From contig CAWBFQ010000003.1 of assembly GCA_963788145.1 (NCBI GenBank), positions 1 to 64,000 on the forward strand: a stretch of DNA of 64,000 nt, written 5' to 3'. A program made the position numbers and the translations under genes. Positions 46,928-56,150 of this stretch are shown one piece after another (position 1 is the first letter of the stretch; every line of letters begins with the position of its first letter). Origin of the DNA: UTCFX2 sp963788145. Lineage in GTDB: Bacteria > Chloroflexota > Anaerolineae > Anaerolineales > UBA4823. Under the pieces are notes generated by a model, which was not told where the DNA came from, did not search any database, and saw only the letters and a program-made list of their open reading frames with translations.

Positions 46928-47325
46928 TCAGGACACGGGCGTCACCGACGCGAGGCGCTCGGAGATCGAGGTCCGCGTCGAACGCGAGTGCCCGCCCGAT
47001 CCCGTGGCGGGCCGCGAACGCGAGGGTCACGCGATCGACCAGGCTCGTCCCGCCGCCGATCCGGCGGAGGTCGGCCAGTGAGGCCTCGTGAAGCGGCCGA
47101 TCGACCATCTCGACGCGGATCGCCGGCAGGATGTCGTCGACGAGCGCCACGACCGCGGCCGCCCAGGCGCGCTCGGATGAGCGCGACCGACTCGATCACG
47201 ACGTAGGCGTGGGTCACGAGGTCCTCGTCGTCGGGATCGGTCCAGAAGGCGACCGCCCAGGCGTGGTGGGCGTCGTGCCGGTCGAGCAGCGCAAAGAGGG
47301 CGCTGGTATCCACGACAACGCTCAC
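46928..47325 (-). CDS. PIN-domain ribonuclease toxin (frame broken)
   Basis: A VapC-like PIN toxin. The N-terminus MSVVVDTSALFALLDRHD has the first catalytic aspartate, and AYVVIESVALIRARLG the conserved glutamate. The second half, ILPAIRVEMVDRPLHEASLA and then GGGTSLVDRVTLAFAARHGIGRALAFDADL with the late aspartates, is in another frame. The shift is near 47163; a further shift near the end would give a stop at about 46928. PIN toxins cleave tRNA or rRNA; this one needs frame repair to be functional. Its ATG overlaps the antitoxin stop (ATGA, 47322-47325). Confidence 0.68.
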
Positions 47326-47564
47326 CAGGGAGCCTCGCCCAGCAGCTCGTCGTGGCGCTCGGAGATGTCGCTGCGGCCGGAGTCGAAGGCACCGAGCACC
47401 GGGAGCGACCGATGACGAGCCGCGCGGCGGGCTTCGAGCTCCTCCGGGAACGTGGCGTCGACCGCCTCGCGCACCAGCGCGCCCACGCTCACATGCCGGC
47501 GCGCGGCCTCACGGCCGAGCCGCGCATGCTGAGAGTCGCTCAAACCGATCGGAATTCGACGCAC
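47322..47564 (-). CDS. Ribbon-helix-helix antitoxin partner of the PIN toxin
   Basis: About 80 residues: MRRIPIGLSDSQHARLGREAARR is a ribbon-helix-helix segment (strand, helix, turn), followed by HVSVGALVREAVDATFP, the second helix, and a charged C-terminal tail that would bind the toxin. The GTG start at 47564 begins exactly at the beta strand. It precedes and overlaps the PIN gene, the usual VapBC order. Autoregulation through upstream repeats is likely. Confidence 0.78.
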   Translation of the reverse strand: MRRIPIGLSDSQHARLGREAARRHVSVGALVREAVDATFPEELEARRAARHRSLPVLGAFDSGRSDISERHDELLGEAPW

Positions 47565-47655
47565 GGCTGAACGATACCACATCGCTCACTCGTGATATCA
47601 CTCGCGTTGACCGGCGTGATCCGGAGTGTACGTGCGGTCGCTTATCGAGCCCTTA

Positions 47656-47682
47656 CGTGTCTCGCGTGTCTCGCGTGTCTCG
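47656..47682. repeat. Three tandem copies of CGTGTCTCG
   Basis: A perfect 9-bp unit repeated three times without gaps, about 90 bp upstream of the RHH antitoxin start. It could be iteron-like operator DNA for the toxin-antitoxin complex, or simple sequence drift. Confidence 0.6.
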
Positions 47683-47719
47683 ACCGCACGGTTCGGCGGG
47701 CGGAGGTGAACCCTGACAT

Positions 47720-47755
47720 GACAGGGCCCGCCCGGTGTGCCCGGGCGGGCCCTGT
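47720..47755. terminator. Strong 16-bp GC hairpin, probable terminator of the Ig-like gene
   Basis: A perfect 16-bp stem (47720-47735 with 47740-47755) and a TGTG loop, 48 bp past the 3' end of the minus-strand Ig-like protein gene. No strong T-run follows on either strand, common for GC-rich hosts. Confidence 0.7.
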
Positions 47756-47802
47756 CGATCTCAGCGACGGCCGTTCAAACCGTCAGTCGAGTAGCGCAGG
47801 CG

Positions 47803-49908
47803 TCAGTTGACCCTGTACCGCTCGATCGTGCTCATGACGCTGTTCGCGTTGTACGTCGTGGGGTTCGCCATGGACCTCACGTACCACTGTCCGCTGGTCG
47901 AGAACTTGAACGTGGTGGCTGCTCGCCCATCGGCGGCCGCAGTGACGGTGCGCTGGGTCGAGAGGACCCAGGTCGAGCCGCTCAGCCGGTAGAAGGAGAA
48001 CGTCACCTTCGCCGGCGTCAGCTCAGGTCGAGACGGCCGAACCACCGTGAAGAACGTGATCGAGGTGTTCCGGCTGATCGACCTCACGGCGCCGCCGTTC
48101 GTCGGTCGCAGCAGGGCGATCTGGCGGACAACGGTGCGCACAGGCGCGCTCGTCCCGGCGGCGAGATCGGGCGTCCCAGCGAAGACCGCCCGGTAGAAGA
48201 AGTTCGTCGACGGCCGGAAGGCAAACTGGTTGCGGCCGGACGCGTTGGTCGTCAGGAGTGGCCCGATGTCGAACCAAGTGACGTTGTCGCGCGTCGCCTG
48301 GAGCTTGAACGTCTTGTTCCCCCCGTTCGTGCCGAACTGGGTCGTCAGGATGATCCCGCCGCCCCAGGTGATCGTCGGCCAGCCACCGGGTGACATCGGC
48401 GCCGACGTGGTCAGCGTGATGGAGGCCGTCGGCGCCCCCACCGTAAAGGCGGCCGAGGTCCCCGGCGCGAGCGTCGTCGTGTTCGGGAGGATGCTCGATG
48501 CCGACGCCACGAGCGTGTAGCCGACCCCGCTGTTGGTGATCTTGCAGCCGCTGAAGACGGCCTTGCCGGCATTCGCGCCGCTGGTCGCCGTTGGGACCGT
48601 GATCGCAGAGCAGGTCAAGACGCCCGCCGGGACCCCGGGGTTGGTGCCGATGCTCAGCGTGACGTTCGCGCTGACACCCGACGTCGCGACGTTGCCGCCG
48701 GCATCGGTGATGGCCACGACGGGCTGCGTCGTGAAGGCGAGCCCGGCCGAGGCGCCTGCCGGCTGGGTCACGAACATCAGCTTCGTCGGCGGCCCGGCAA
48801 CGACGTTGAAGGTATTGCTGTACCAGGCGTTCCCGCCGTACGCGGGCACGGAAGTCGCGACCAGCTGGTAGCCCGTCCCCGCCTTGTCGATCCGGCAGCC
48901 CGTAAACTGGGCGGAGCCGGCAGTCGTCTTCATCGTGTTCGAAGCCTGATCGCACGTGAGGACGGCACCTGCCGCGCCCGTGCCGCTGCGGATCGCGAGC
49001 GTGACCGTCGTGGTCCCGTCGTTGTCGGCCTTGTTGGTGGTGAAGTTGGAGGTGCCGACGCGCACGGTCACCTTGGGCTGGCTGGCAAAGGCGATCCCGC
49101 CCTGCGACGAGGCGCTCGGCTGCGTCTCCCATCCGAGGTTGTCAGGAACGTCGAAGAAGGCGCTCGTCGCCGAAGTGTAGGGATGGCCTCCGCCGGCGCC
49201 CGTCGTATCGGTCGCCGTCAGCTTGTAGCCGATTCCGGTCCCGGTGACCGAGCACGCGCCGAAGCTGGCCACGCCCGCACTCACGGTCGCAGCGGCAGTG
49301 CAGCCAGCGAGGGTGCCGGGCCCACCGCGTGTCGGCGCCACGAGCGTCAGGGTCACCTTCGTCGTGGCGTCGGCGACGATCGTGTTGCCGAATGCGTCCT
49401 GGACGGCAACCCTGGGCTGAGTGAGGAACGCAACGCCGCTCGGCGAGGTGCTGGGCTGCTGCGTGAACGCGAGGGTGCTGGCTGCGCCCGGATCGACGGT
49501 GATCGTGGCGACCGCGGAGGCGAGCCCGGCCGACGAGAACGTGACCGTTCGCGATCCAGCGGTCTTCAGCGTCACGGTGAAGACCCTGCTGCCGTTGTCG
49601 CCGGCGAGATACGTATACGGGCTCCCTGGGGCGACGATCGCCTGCGTGTCGCTCGAGGAGAAGGCGACCGCGTCCGTGAACCCGGTCGTGACTGCGTCCG
49701 AGTTGTCGCGAGCCTGGACCGTCAGCGTGAACGACACACCCGCGGTTGCATTCCCGACCAGGCTGGAGGCCGAGATCGCAAGCTTGGTGGCCCCACCGTT
49801 CGCCGCAATGGCTGCCGACGGCAGGAGGAGGGCTCCGATCAGGATCCCTGTCGCGAGGGATGCCGCGAGACGTCCGATGCGGACGCTACCTGGCAACTGA
49901 AGGTTCAT
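47803..49908 (-). CDS. Secreted Ig-like repeat surface protein
   Basis: A 701-residue exported protein. A signal peptide (LAASLATGILIGALLLPSAA, cleavage near 35) is followed by four or five Ig/invasin-like beta repeats of about 110 residues. These share the pattern LAFTQQPSTSPSGVAF ... PRVAVQDAFGNTI ... VTLTL ... GVASFGACSVTG, in which paired cysteines recur. A last domain has ITFFTVVRPSRPELTPAKVTF and a C-terminal strand ending STIERYRVN. No sortase or anchor motif is seen. It probably is a cell-surface adhesin or structural protein. The following gene is divergent; 257 bp separate them. Confidence 0.82.
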   Translation of the reverse strand: MNLQLPGSVRIGRLAASLATGILIGALLLPSAAIAANGGATKLAISASSLVGNATAGVSFTLTVQARDNSDAVTTGFTDAVAFSSSDTQAIVAPGSPYTYLAGDNGSRVFTVTLKTAGSRTVTFSSAGLASAVATITVDPGAASTLAFTQQPSTSPSGVAFLTQPRVAVQDAFGNTIVADATTKVTLTLVAPTRGGPGTLAGCTAAATVSAGVASFGACSVTGTGIGYKLTATDTTGAGGGHPYTSATSAFFDVPDNLGWETQPSASSQGGIAFASQPKVTVRVGTSNFTTNKADNDGTTTVTLAIRSGTGAAGAVLTCDQASNTMKTTAGSAQFTGCRIDKAGTGYQLVATSVPAYGGNAWYSNTFNVVAGPPTKLMFVTQPAGASAGLAFTTQPVVAITDAGGNVATSGVSANVTLSIGTNPGVPAGVLTCSAITVPTATSGANAGKAVFSGCKITNSGVGYTLVASASSILPNTTTLAPGTSAAFTVGAPTASITLTTSAPMSPGGWPTITWGGGIILTTQFGTNGGNKTFKLQATRDNVTWFDIGPLLTTNASGRNQFAFRPSTNFFYRAVFAGTPDLAAGTSAPVRTVVRQIALLRPTNGGAVRSISRNTSITFFTVVRPSRPELTPAKVTFSFYRLSGSTWVLSTQRTVTAAADGRAATTFKFSTSGQWYVRSMANPTTYNANSVMSTIERYRVN

Positions 49909-50167
49909 CGATCCTCCCCTTCGATACGACCATCGTCATGGCGAGTGTGCGCCCAGTGTCCGGCATCTGTCCATCCTCGCACGGGCGGCTTCACCGCCAC
50001 TTACGGGGCGCGCGCGGATGGCGCGCCGCCACGGGCCCGAGCGCCTCGGAAGCGCGGCCGGTTCCGCCGGGGGAGCCCGCACGGGCACGCTGCGCGGGTC
50101 TCGGCTACGGTTGCGGAGCCGCGCGACCCACAAGGTGCCGCCAGGCCAGCTTGCGAAGGTGCTCCCA

Positions 50168-51236
50168 TCAGCCGCTCCATACGCCCGCTCGCTCCTCTGC
50201 TGGCGCTCGCGCTGGTGGGCGCCGCATGCACGAGCGTCGAGCCCACGAGTCCCCCGCCGACCGCAGCGCCGACGACCACGCCGACGGCAGCGGGGAGCCC
50301 GAGCCCCCGGCGACGACGCCCGCGGCGACCGTCCCGCCGACGCCCGAGCCACCACCCGCGCCGCCACCTCTCTCCACCGTGCGGCGAGGCCGACCCGGAC
50401 TGCCTGTCGGCGGGCGTGGTCATGACCCGCGACATCGACGTCACGACGCCGGTGCCCTGCGGCGGCGACGCCGCCTGCCTCCTGAAGGTGGACTCATTCG
50501 CGCTTCCTGCCGATCCGAACACGACGCCGGGCACCCGACGCCCCGTCGTCGTGATGATCCCGGGCGGACCACTTCCCATCGGCAACCGCGACTACCTGTG
50601 GAGCCTCGCCAGGATCGTGGCCGGCCGCGGCGCCGTCGTCTTCACGGCGGACTACCGCTCCTCACCGGCGTATGGCGGCGGATACCCGCCACGTTCGCGG
50701 ACGTCGCCTGCGCGATTCGCGTCGCCCGTCAGCGGGCCCCGAGGCTCGGCGGCGATCCGAGCCGGGTGACCCTCGTCGCCCACTCGTACGGCGGATTCCC
50801 GGGCGCCGTCCTGGCCCTCTCCGCGACCGACTACGCGACGAATGGCGAAGGCTGCCTGGCGACCGCCGGAGACGGGCGTCCGGACGCGTTCGTAGGGATC
50901 GCCGGTGTCTACACGCTCGACCACATCGGCCCCGAGTTCCTGGTCGGCTTCTTCGGGGGCGACAGGGCCACGGCCCCAGCGGCATGGGGCGCCGGGGACT
51001 TCGGGGTTCTCGTGGCGCGGAAGAACCGCCGGACGCCGCCGATCCGTCTCGTCGCAGGGACGAACGACTCCGTCTCCCCGCCGGCCAGGCCGCCGAAGTG
51101 TCAGCCGCCCTGGCGGCCGCCGGCTACGACATCGCCGTCACGATCGAGGAGGGGGCGAACCACGACACGGTGCTCTCCAGGCTCGGCGACCGTCGAGGCG
51201 ATCATGGAGGCGACCACGGCCGCCTCACGATGAGCC
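50168..51236 (+). pseudogene. Lipoprotein alpha/beta-hydrolase (esterase) with at least four frame breaks
   Basis: An esterase whose homology crosses frames repeatedly. The N-terminus carries a lipobox (PLLALALVGAACTSVEP). A proline/threonine-rich linker follows with a shift pair near 50305 and 50380. The core (CGGDAACLLKVDSFALP, VVVMIPGGPLPIGNRDYLWS, VFTADYRSSPAYGGGYP) is in the first frame. Past about 50687 it moves to another (FADVACAIRVARQRAPRLGG, with the nucleophile elbow AHSYGG). Further shifts are near 51080 and 51190. A clear ATG/GTG start is not visible. It is either a decaying gene or badly sequenced DNA near the C/D junction. Confidence 0.65.
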
Positions 51237-51261
51237 GAGCGACGTGCGGCCGCACGCTCTC

Positions 51262-51735
51262 TCAGGGACGGACGGACCAGCGGTAGAGCGGCGACAGGTT
51301 GTTCGCGTAGTCCGCGGTCGACGACACCGAGACCCGCCAGGCGAAGCGGCCGGCGGTCGGCGTCCACGTCAGGCGGGCGCGACCGAGCGCGTCGGTCGAA
51401 CGGCCGAAGCTCCGCGCGTAGACATACGCCCTGCGTGCCGCGTCGTAGCGATAGAGCCGGAACGAGACCGGGGCCACCCCAGCCGGACCCACCTGGGCGA
51501 TCAGGGTTACAGGCTTGCCGGCGACGGCCGTCCGCGTGGTCGAGGATCCCGGGCCCAGGAGCGCGACCTTTCGCCGCACCAGCACCTGGACGGACGCGGA
51601 CGCGGCCTGCGTGGTCGCGGAGCCCGCGTAGCTCACGCGATAGACGGTGTTCCGGGCAGGTGTCAGCGTCACGCTGTAGCGCCCGCCGCTCGGAACGATC
51701 GTGCGGACCGGAGCGTAGTCGGTCGCGGCGCCTTC
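51262..51735 (-). CDS. Ig-like surface protein, 5' truncated by junction
   Basis: The last 157 or so codons of a second Ig-like protein: YSVTLTPARNTVYRVSYAGS, VLVRRKVALLGPGSSTTRTA, VAGKPVTLIAQVGPAGVAPV and a C-terminal GRFAWRVSVSSTADYANNLS. The pattern resembles the last domain of the 701-residue protein. Its N-terminus lies beyond the C/D junction and is missing. It converges on the broken esterase gene. Confidence 0.65.
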   Translation of the reverse strand, partial: EGAATDYAPVRTIVPSGGRYSVTLTPARNTVYRVSYAGSATTQAASASVQVLVRRKVALLGPGSSTTRTAVAGKPVTLIAQVGPAGVAPVSFRLYRYDAARRAYVYARSFGRSTDALGRARLTWTPTAGRFAWRVSVSSTADYANNLSPLYRWSVRP

Positions 51736-51748
51736 ACGAGCCGATGAA
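51728..51748. other. Chimeric junction C/D
   Basis: Very GC-rich DNA passes within a few bases to about 45% GC DNA. On the minus strand both the Ig-like gene (left) and the Tm-1-like gene (right) are cut mid-domain. The breakpoint is near 51738. Confidence 0.9.
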
Positions 51749-52471
51749 CTTACCAGCCTTAATCATTTCCTCCATAGCTGGGCCTCCCGTACCATTGGCA
51801 TGGAAAGGCACGACTTCATATTCCTTTTCTTCCAAAAGCGTTTTAATTCGCATGACACACGGGGTAGTGACGCCTAGCATAGTAATTGCGACTGTGGGTT
51901 TTGACGATTTCTCCTCAGGCTCTCTACGTAGCACCATTCCGGCAATCACGTTGGCCGCATTGGCGAGAATTGGTCGACTTACAGAATTTATCCCAAGGAT
52001 GTCAGTTACGGAATGCATCATGCAGATATCTCGATTCCCAACATATGGTCCAAATTGAAATGACCCACTTGCTATCGGGGAGAGCATCAATTTGGGAACA
52101 CCGAAGGGAAGAAATCTCATTGCGGCAGTCCCTATGGATGTGCCTTGTCCACCTCCGAGGCCGATGATGCCATGCAATTGTTGATTTTCATATAGTTTGA
52201 GAACGATATTGCATAACCCTTCAGTTTGTGTGGCAATTGCTACCCCCTTTTTGCCTTGAACTTGAAGGAATTCTAAAGTAACATTGGCGGCCTGTGCGAC
52301 CTCATTGCGGGTGATATCTGCTTGCACTGAGGGGGAACCTAGGATGCCCGTATCAATTAAGATAGTGTTTAGCTCCCACTCAGCAATCCGATCTCTTACA
52401 AAAGCCGCTTCAAAGCCCTTTGTATCCAGGGTCGCTATAATGGCTACTGTTGGTCTATCTTTAATTGTCAT
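51738..52471 (-). CDS. Tm-1-like ATP-binding domain protein (UPF0261), 3' truncated by junction
   Basis: The first ~244 residues of a UPF0261/Tm-1-like protein. Visible are the ATP-binding TVAIIATLDTKGFEAAFVRD, the central GIIGLGGGQGTSIGTAAMRF, KLMLSPIASG and the second-domain start TVAITMLGVTTPCVMRIKTLL, ending HANGTGGPAMEEMIKAGKFI. The family is about 400 residues, so 40% is missing. Start 52471 follows AGAAGGTG at good spacing, 16 bp after the permease stop. Its enzymatic role is not established; the context suggests part of a sugar or lactone pathway. Confidence 0.85.
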
Positions 52472-52487
52472 GATTAATTCACACCTT

Positions 52488-53494
52488 CTAATGGGTCGCT
52501 TGGGCCGATTTCTCTGTTTCAAGCGGGGTCTGATTCAATCTCCCTGTGATCAAACGTCGAAGCTGCTGATCTAACAAAACCGCGAAGATAATCACCAAAC
52601 CACTGATTGCCCGATGCCAGAAATCCGGTACTCCCGTTAAAGTCATTACGTTGGTTACCATTGTGAGGATAATACCCCCTACGAAAGTACCCAAGACGCT
52701 CCCTTCTCCACCTGCTAGCGAACAGCCGCCTAGGATAACAGCGGCGACAACTGGGAGAAGAAAATCATCTCCCATACGCATTTCTGCCGCATTCATTCGA
52801 GCCATGACAACCAGACCGCCCAGAGCCGCAATCGTTCCACATAATGTAAAAGCTAATAATGTAACGTTATTGACATTGATCCCGGATAGTCTGGCAGCGC
52901 GCCGAATTTCGAGCCCGTAGCATAAATCTGTCGCCCAAGGATTGTGCGGGTCATGAAGAAATCGATGACTAAGGCGATGAAAATCGCAATGAAGAAAGGT
53001 ATCGGCAAACGGGTGTCTCCGCCGCCTAGGTAACCGGTGCCCATAGTTGTGAAACCTGGAGGAAATCCGACGACATAATCCCCATGCATCAGCACCATGG
53101 AAACCCCCATCAAGACAAACATCATCCCATAGGTAGCGATAAAGGGGGGCAGTTTGATACGCGACACCAAGAAACCATTTATAAAACCCACCAACGTGCC
53201 TGCTAACAAACCAGCCATGGCTGCAAGCCAAATGGGCATGCCAAGTTTCCAAAGTAAGGCAGTCAGCACTGCTCCTAACGCGAGGTTAGCGCCAACCGAA
53301 AGATCAAATCCGCCGCTAATAATCACAACTGCCTGACCGATTGCCGGGATGATGATTAGACTTGCCTGTCTCAGAATGTTTGTGATGTTACGCAATGACA
53401 AGAAATATGGGGTGATGATTGATGCAATGATCACCAATACGAGTAGGATACCAAATTGTGCAAAAAGGAAGAGGGTATTTCGCGAAAATTGCAT
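52488..53494 (-). CDS. Sugar ABC transporter permease (RbsC family), one indel
   Basis: A BPD_transp_2 permease of about 335 residues with eight or nine helices. SGGFDLSVGANLALGAVLTA in the N-terminal half and VVAAVILGGCSLAGGEGSVLG in the C-terminal half are the family signatures; the latter contains the EAA-like loop. The frame breaks near 52906, where one base is missing between YATGS and IRRAARLSG. It is the second of two permeases that together form the membrane pore of the importer. It is 16 bp from the other permease gene. Confidence 0.87.
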
Positions 53495-53510
53495 TGTGAT
53501 TCACTCCGCT

Positions 53511-54500
53511 TCAATCAATAGCTCGACGCTCTTTATCCATCACGAGATCTAGTACGATCGCGCCTACAATAACAAATCCCTTTATGAAAGCCTGCCAATA
53601 GATGCTTACACCCATAAAATTCATGCCATTGCGCAAGATGGCAATAAAAAGTGCACCAAAGATGACCGGGAAAAGTTTACCGCGCCCACCGCCGATCGAC
53701 ACGCCTCCGATCACAGCCGCTGCAACCGCATCAAATTCCCAGCCGAAGCCCACATTGGGATGTGAAGCGTGCATTCTCCCCAGCAGCATGAGGCCAGTGA
53801 TCCCTGCCAAAGTACCCGCAAACATATATATTAGATTTTTCCATTTGGTGATATTAACTCCTGACAGCGCAGCTGCGGTCTCGTTGCTGCCAATCGAATA
53901 AAGATAACAACCAAATGGAGTCTTGTACACTATGACGTGGCTGGCGACAAAAACTAATGCTGTGATGATAATAGGCATAGGGATGAAGAGTATGTCACCT
54001 TCACCAATGAAATAGGTTGGCCCGGGCGGAATGGCGACCGAGCTAAGTTCAGTGATCCCCAAACCAATACCCCAGGCAATCCCCATTGTGCCCAATGTAG
54101 CCAGGAAGGACGGAAGATTACCTTTTGTGACCAGAAGCCCATTCAACAACCCCATCACTGTGCCAATACCAATACCCACCAGTAACGCGATCGGCCAGAA
54201 TAGATTTGCATTTAGCAGGATAGCGGCAACGCTCATCGACAGAGTAAACACCATTCCAGAAGAAAGATCCAATCCATTGCTGATCAGCACGATTGCAGCA
54301 CCGATCGAGAGTACTATTAATGGTGAGGCTTGCACAGCTATCGAAACCAGGTTAGCGGGGCTGGCAAAATCCGGGCCGAATATGGCAAAAAAGATCAATT
54401 CGGCTACAACGACCCAAATAACAGCAGGAACTCTCAAAAAACGATTGAAATATCTGCGAGAATTTTCGCCTAGAAAGTATTTCGGATAACCGGATTCCAT
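53511..54500 (-). CDS. Sugar ABC transporter permease (RbsC family)
   Basis: An intact 329-residue permease with eight to ten helices. SNGLDLSSGMVFTLSMSVAA and AVAAAVIGGVSIGGGRGKLF are the BPD_transp_2 signatures. It pairs with the neighbouring permease as a heterodimer, as in some ribose/autoinducer-2-type importers. It lies 4 bp after the ATPase gene stop, so translation is coupled. Confidence 0.93.
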   Translation of the reverse strand: MESGYPKYFLGENSRRYFNRFLRVPAVIWVVVAELIFFAIFGPDFASPANLVSIAVQASPLIVLSIGAAIVLISNGLDLSSGMVFTLSMSVAAILLNANLFWPIALLVGIGIGTVMGLLNGLLVTKGNLPSFLATLGTMGIAWGIGLGITELSSVAIPPGPTYFIGEGDILFIPMPIIITALVFVASHVIVYKTPFGCYLYSIGSNETAAALSGVNITKWKNLIYMFAGTLAGITGLMLLGRMHASHPNVGFGWEFDAVAAAVIGGVSIGGGRGKLFPVIFGALFIAILRNGMNFMGVSIYWQAFIKGFVIVGAIVLDLVMDKERRAID

Positions 54501-54504
54501 GCGT

Positions 54505-56020
54505 TTATACTCCCATCATATAAGCGAGGATTAGTTCTTGATTAGCCTCATCACGGGATACTTCTGCTACAAATTGGCCTTCACGCATCACATAAATCCT
54601 GTCACTCATCGAGATAAGTTCTGGAAGTTCTGAAGAGACCATCAATATTCCATTGCCCGTTTTTACCAACTCATTCATCAGAGAATGAATTTCTGCCTTG
54701 CTTCCAACATCAATTCCGCGTGTTGGTTCATCAAAGAGAAGTAAGTTCGCTCCGCTCGCCAGCCATTTGCCGATCACCACTTTTTGTTGCGTTCCACCAC
54801 TCAAAGAAGAGGTGATTTGTTCAACGGAGCGACAGTTAATGTTTAATTTTTTAACATATTTCTCTGCCAAATTAACTTGTTTCTTGCTCGAAATCGTGTA
54901 TTTTGGGAAAAGTTTTTTCAAGCTGGACATCACAATGTTCTCGCTGAGGGTCATTGAGATAGCTAAGCCATCTTCCTTGCGCGATTCCGGCAACATGCCA
55001 ATCCCCATATTGACCGCTTTAGATGGGCTTTGTCTTCGGCTATCGATGCATCGACCAAGAACTTCAATTTCTCCTTCATAAATCGGATCCGCACCAAAGA
55101 TCGCCCGCATTAATTCCGTTCGGCCTGCCCCAACTAGTCCTGCTATTCCGACGATCTCACCAGCACGGACTGTCAAATTTATGTTTCTTAGTGACTTACC
55201 TCTTGATAGATTTGAAACTTTTAGGATGATTTCTTTGGGTTCACCAAATTCGCGTGGAAATAACTGGTGCACATCGCGCCCCACCATCGATTTAATTAAA
55301 AAATCCATATCAACATCGGTGAGCTTCCAAGTCCCCATTTGACAACCGTCTCTTAAGACAGTAACCCTGTCGCCTAATTGAAAGATCTCTTCCAATCGGT
55401 GAGAGATATAGATTATACCCACGCCATGAGATTTCAATCTTTCGATTTGAATAAATAGCTGTTCTATTTCTTGTCTGGTCAATGCAGCGGTTGGCTCGTC
55501 AAAGATGATCACGCCGCGCATTCATTGAAAACACTCTGGCGATTTCAACCATTTGTTGTTGAGCAACCCCAAGGTTTTCAATTAATGTGTGGGTATCAAT
55601 GTCCAAGTTTAGCGTATCTAGCAAGTCCCTTGCTACCAGATGCATTTCCTTCTCATTGATAAATGGGCTGTTTGAACGCATTGGTTCGCGTCCAAGGAAG
55701 ATGTTTTGGGCAACATTCAGAACCGGGATCAAGCTAAATTCCTGAAAGACGGCGGCGATACCTGCTGTGTATGCATCTCGAGTACTGTTAAATAGGATTT
55801 CTTTTCCATCAAGGTACATATGACCCCCGTCCGGACGATGAACACCTAAAATAGTTTTGATAAAGGTGCTTTTGCCGGCCCCGTTCTCACCGATGAGTAT
55901 ATGGACCTCGCCCCTCTCTAGATCAAAATCCACATTATCGACGGCTGTGACCCCAGGGAAAGACTTTACAATTCCTTCAGCCCGAAAAAGAATATTATCC
56001 TTCAAGCTCTTTACTCCCAT
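54505..56020 (-). CDS. Sugar ABC transporter ATPase (RbsA family, two ATPase domains), one indel
   Basis: A double ATPase of about 505 residues. Domain 1: Walker A GENGAGKSTFIKTI near 43, the signature-like NLGVAQQQMVEIARVFS near 150 and Walker B IIFDEPTAALT. Domain 2: VGAGRTELMRAIFG, the signature LSGGTQQKVVIGKWL and Walker B LLLFDEPTRGIDVGSK. The frame breaks near 55515, where one base appears missing between SMNAR and GVIIFDE. Otherwise the protein is of normal length and energises uptake through the two permeases. Confidence 0.9.
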
Positions 56021-56100
56021 ATTAAACCTGGACTTGTTTGTCTTGATGGATCAAACCAAAAAACTAGCTCCAACTTTATTAAACAAAGCGATTTTATGTT

Positions 56101-56132
56101 GGCAAGTGGGGGACTAGTGTCCCCCACTTGCC
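56101..56132. promoter_or_regulatory. Intercistronic hairpin after the binding-protein gene
   Basis: A perfect 14-bp stem (56101-56114 with 56119-56132) and a 4-base loop in the 130-bp gap between the binding-protein gene and the ATPase gene. Such hairpins stabilise the binding-protein mRNA or attenuate downstream expression, giving excess binding protein. Confidence 0.75.
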
Positions 56133-56150
56133 GAAAGGAGAGTAATGCAC

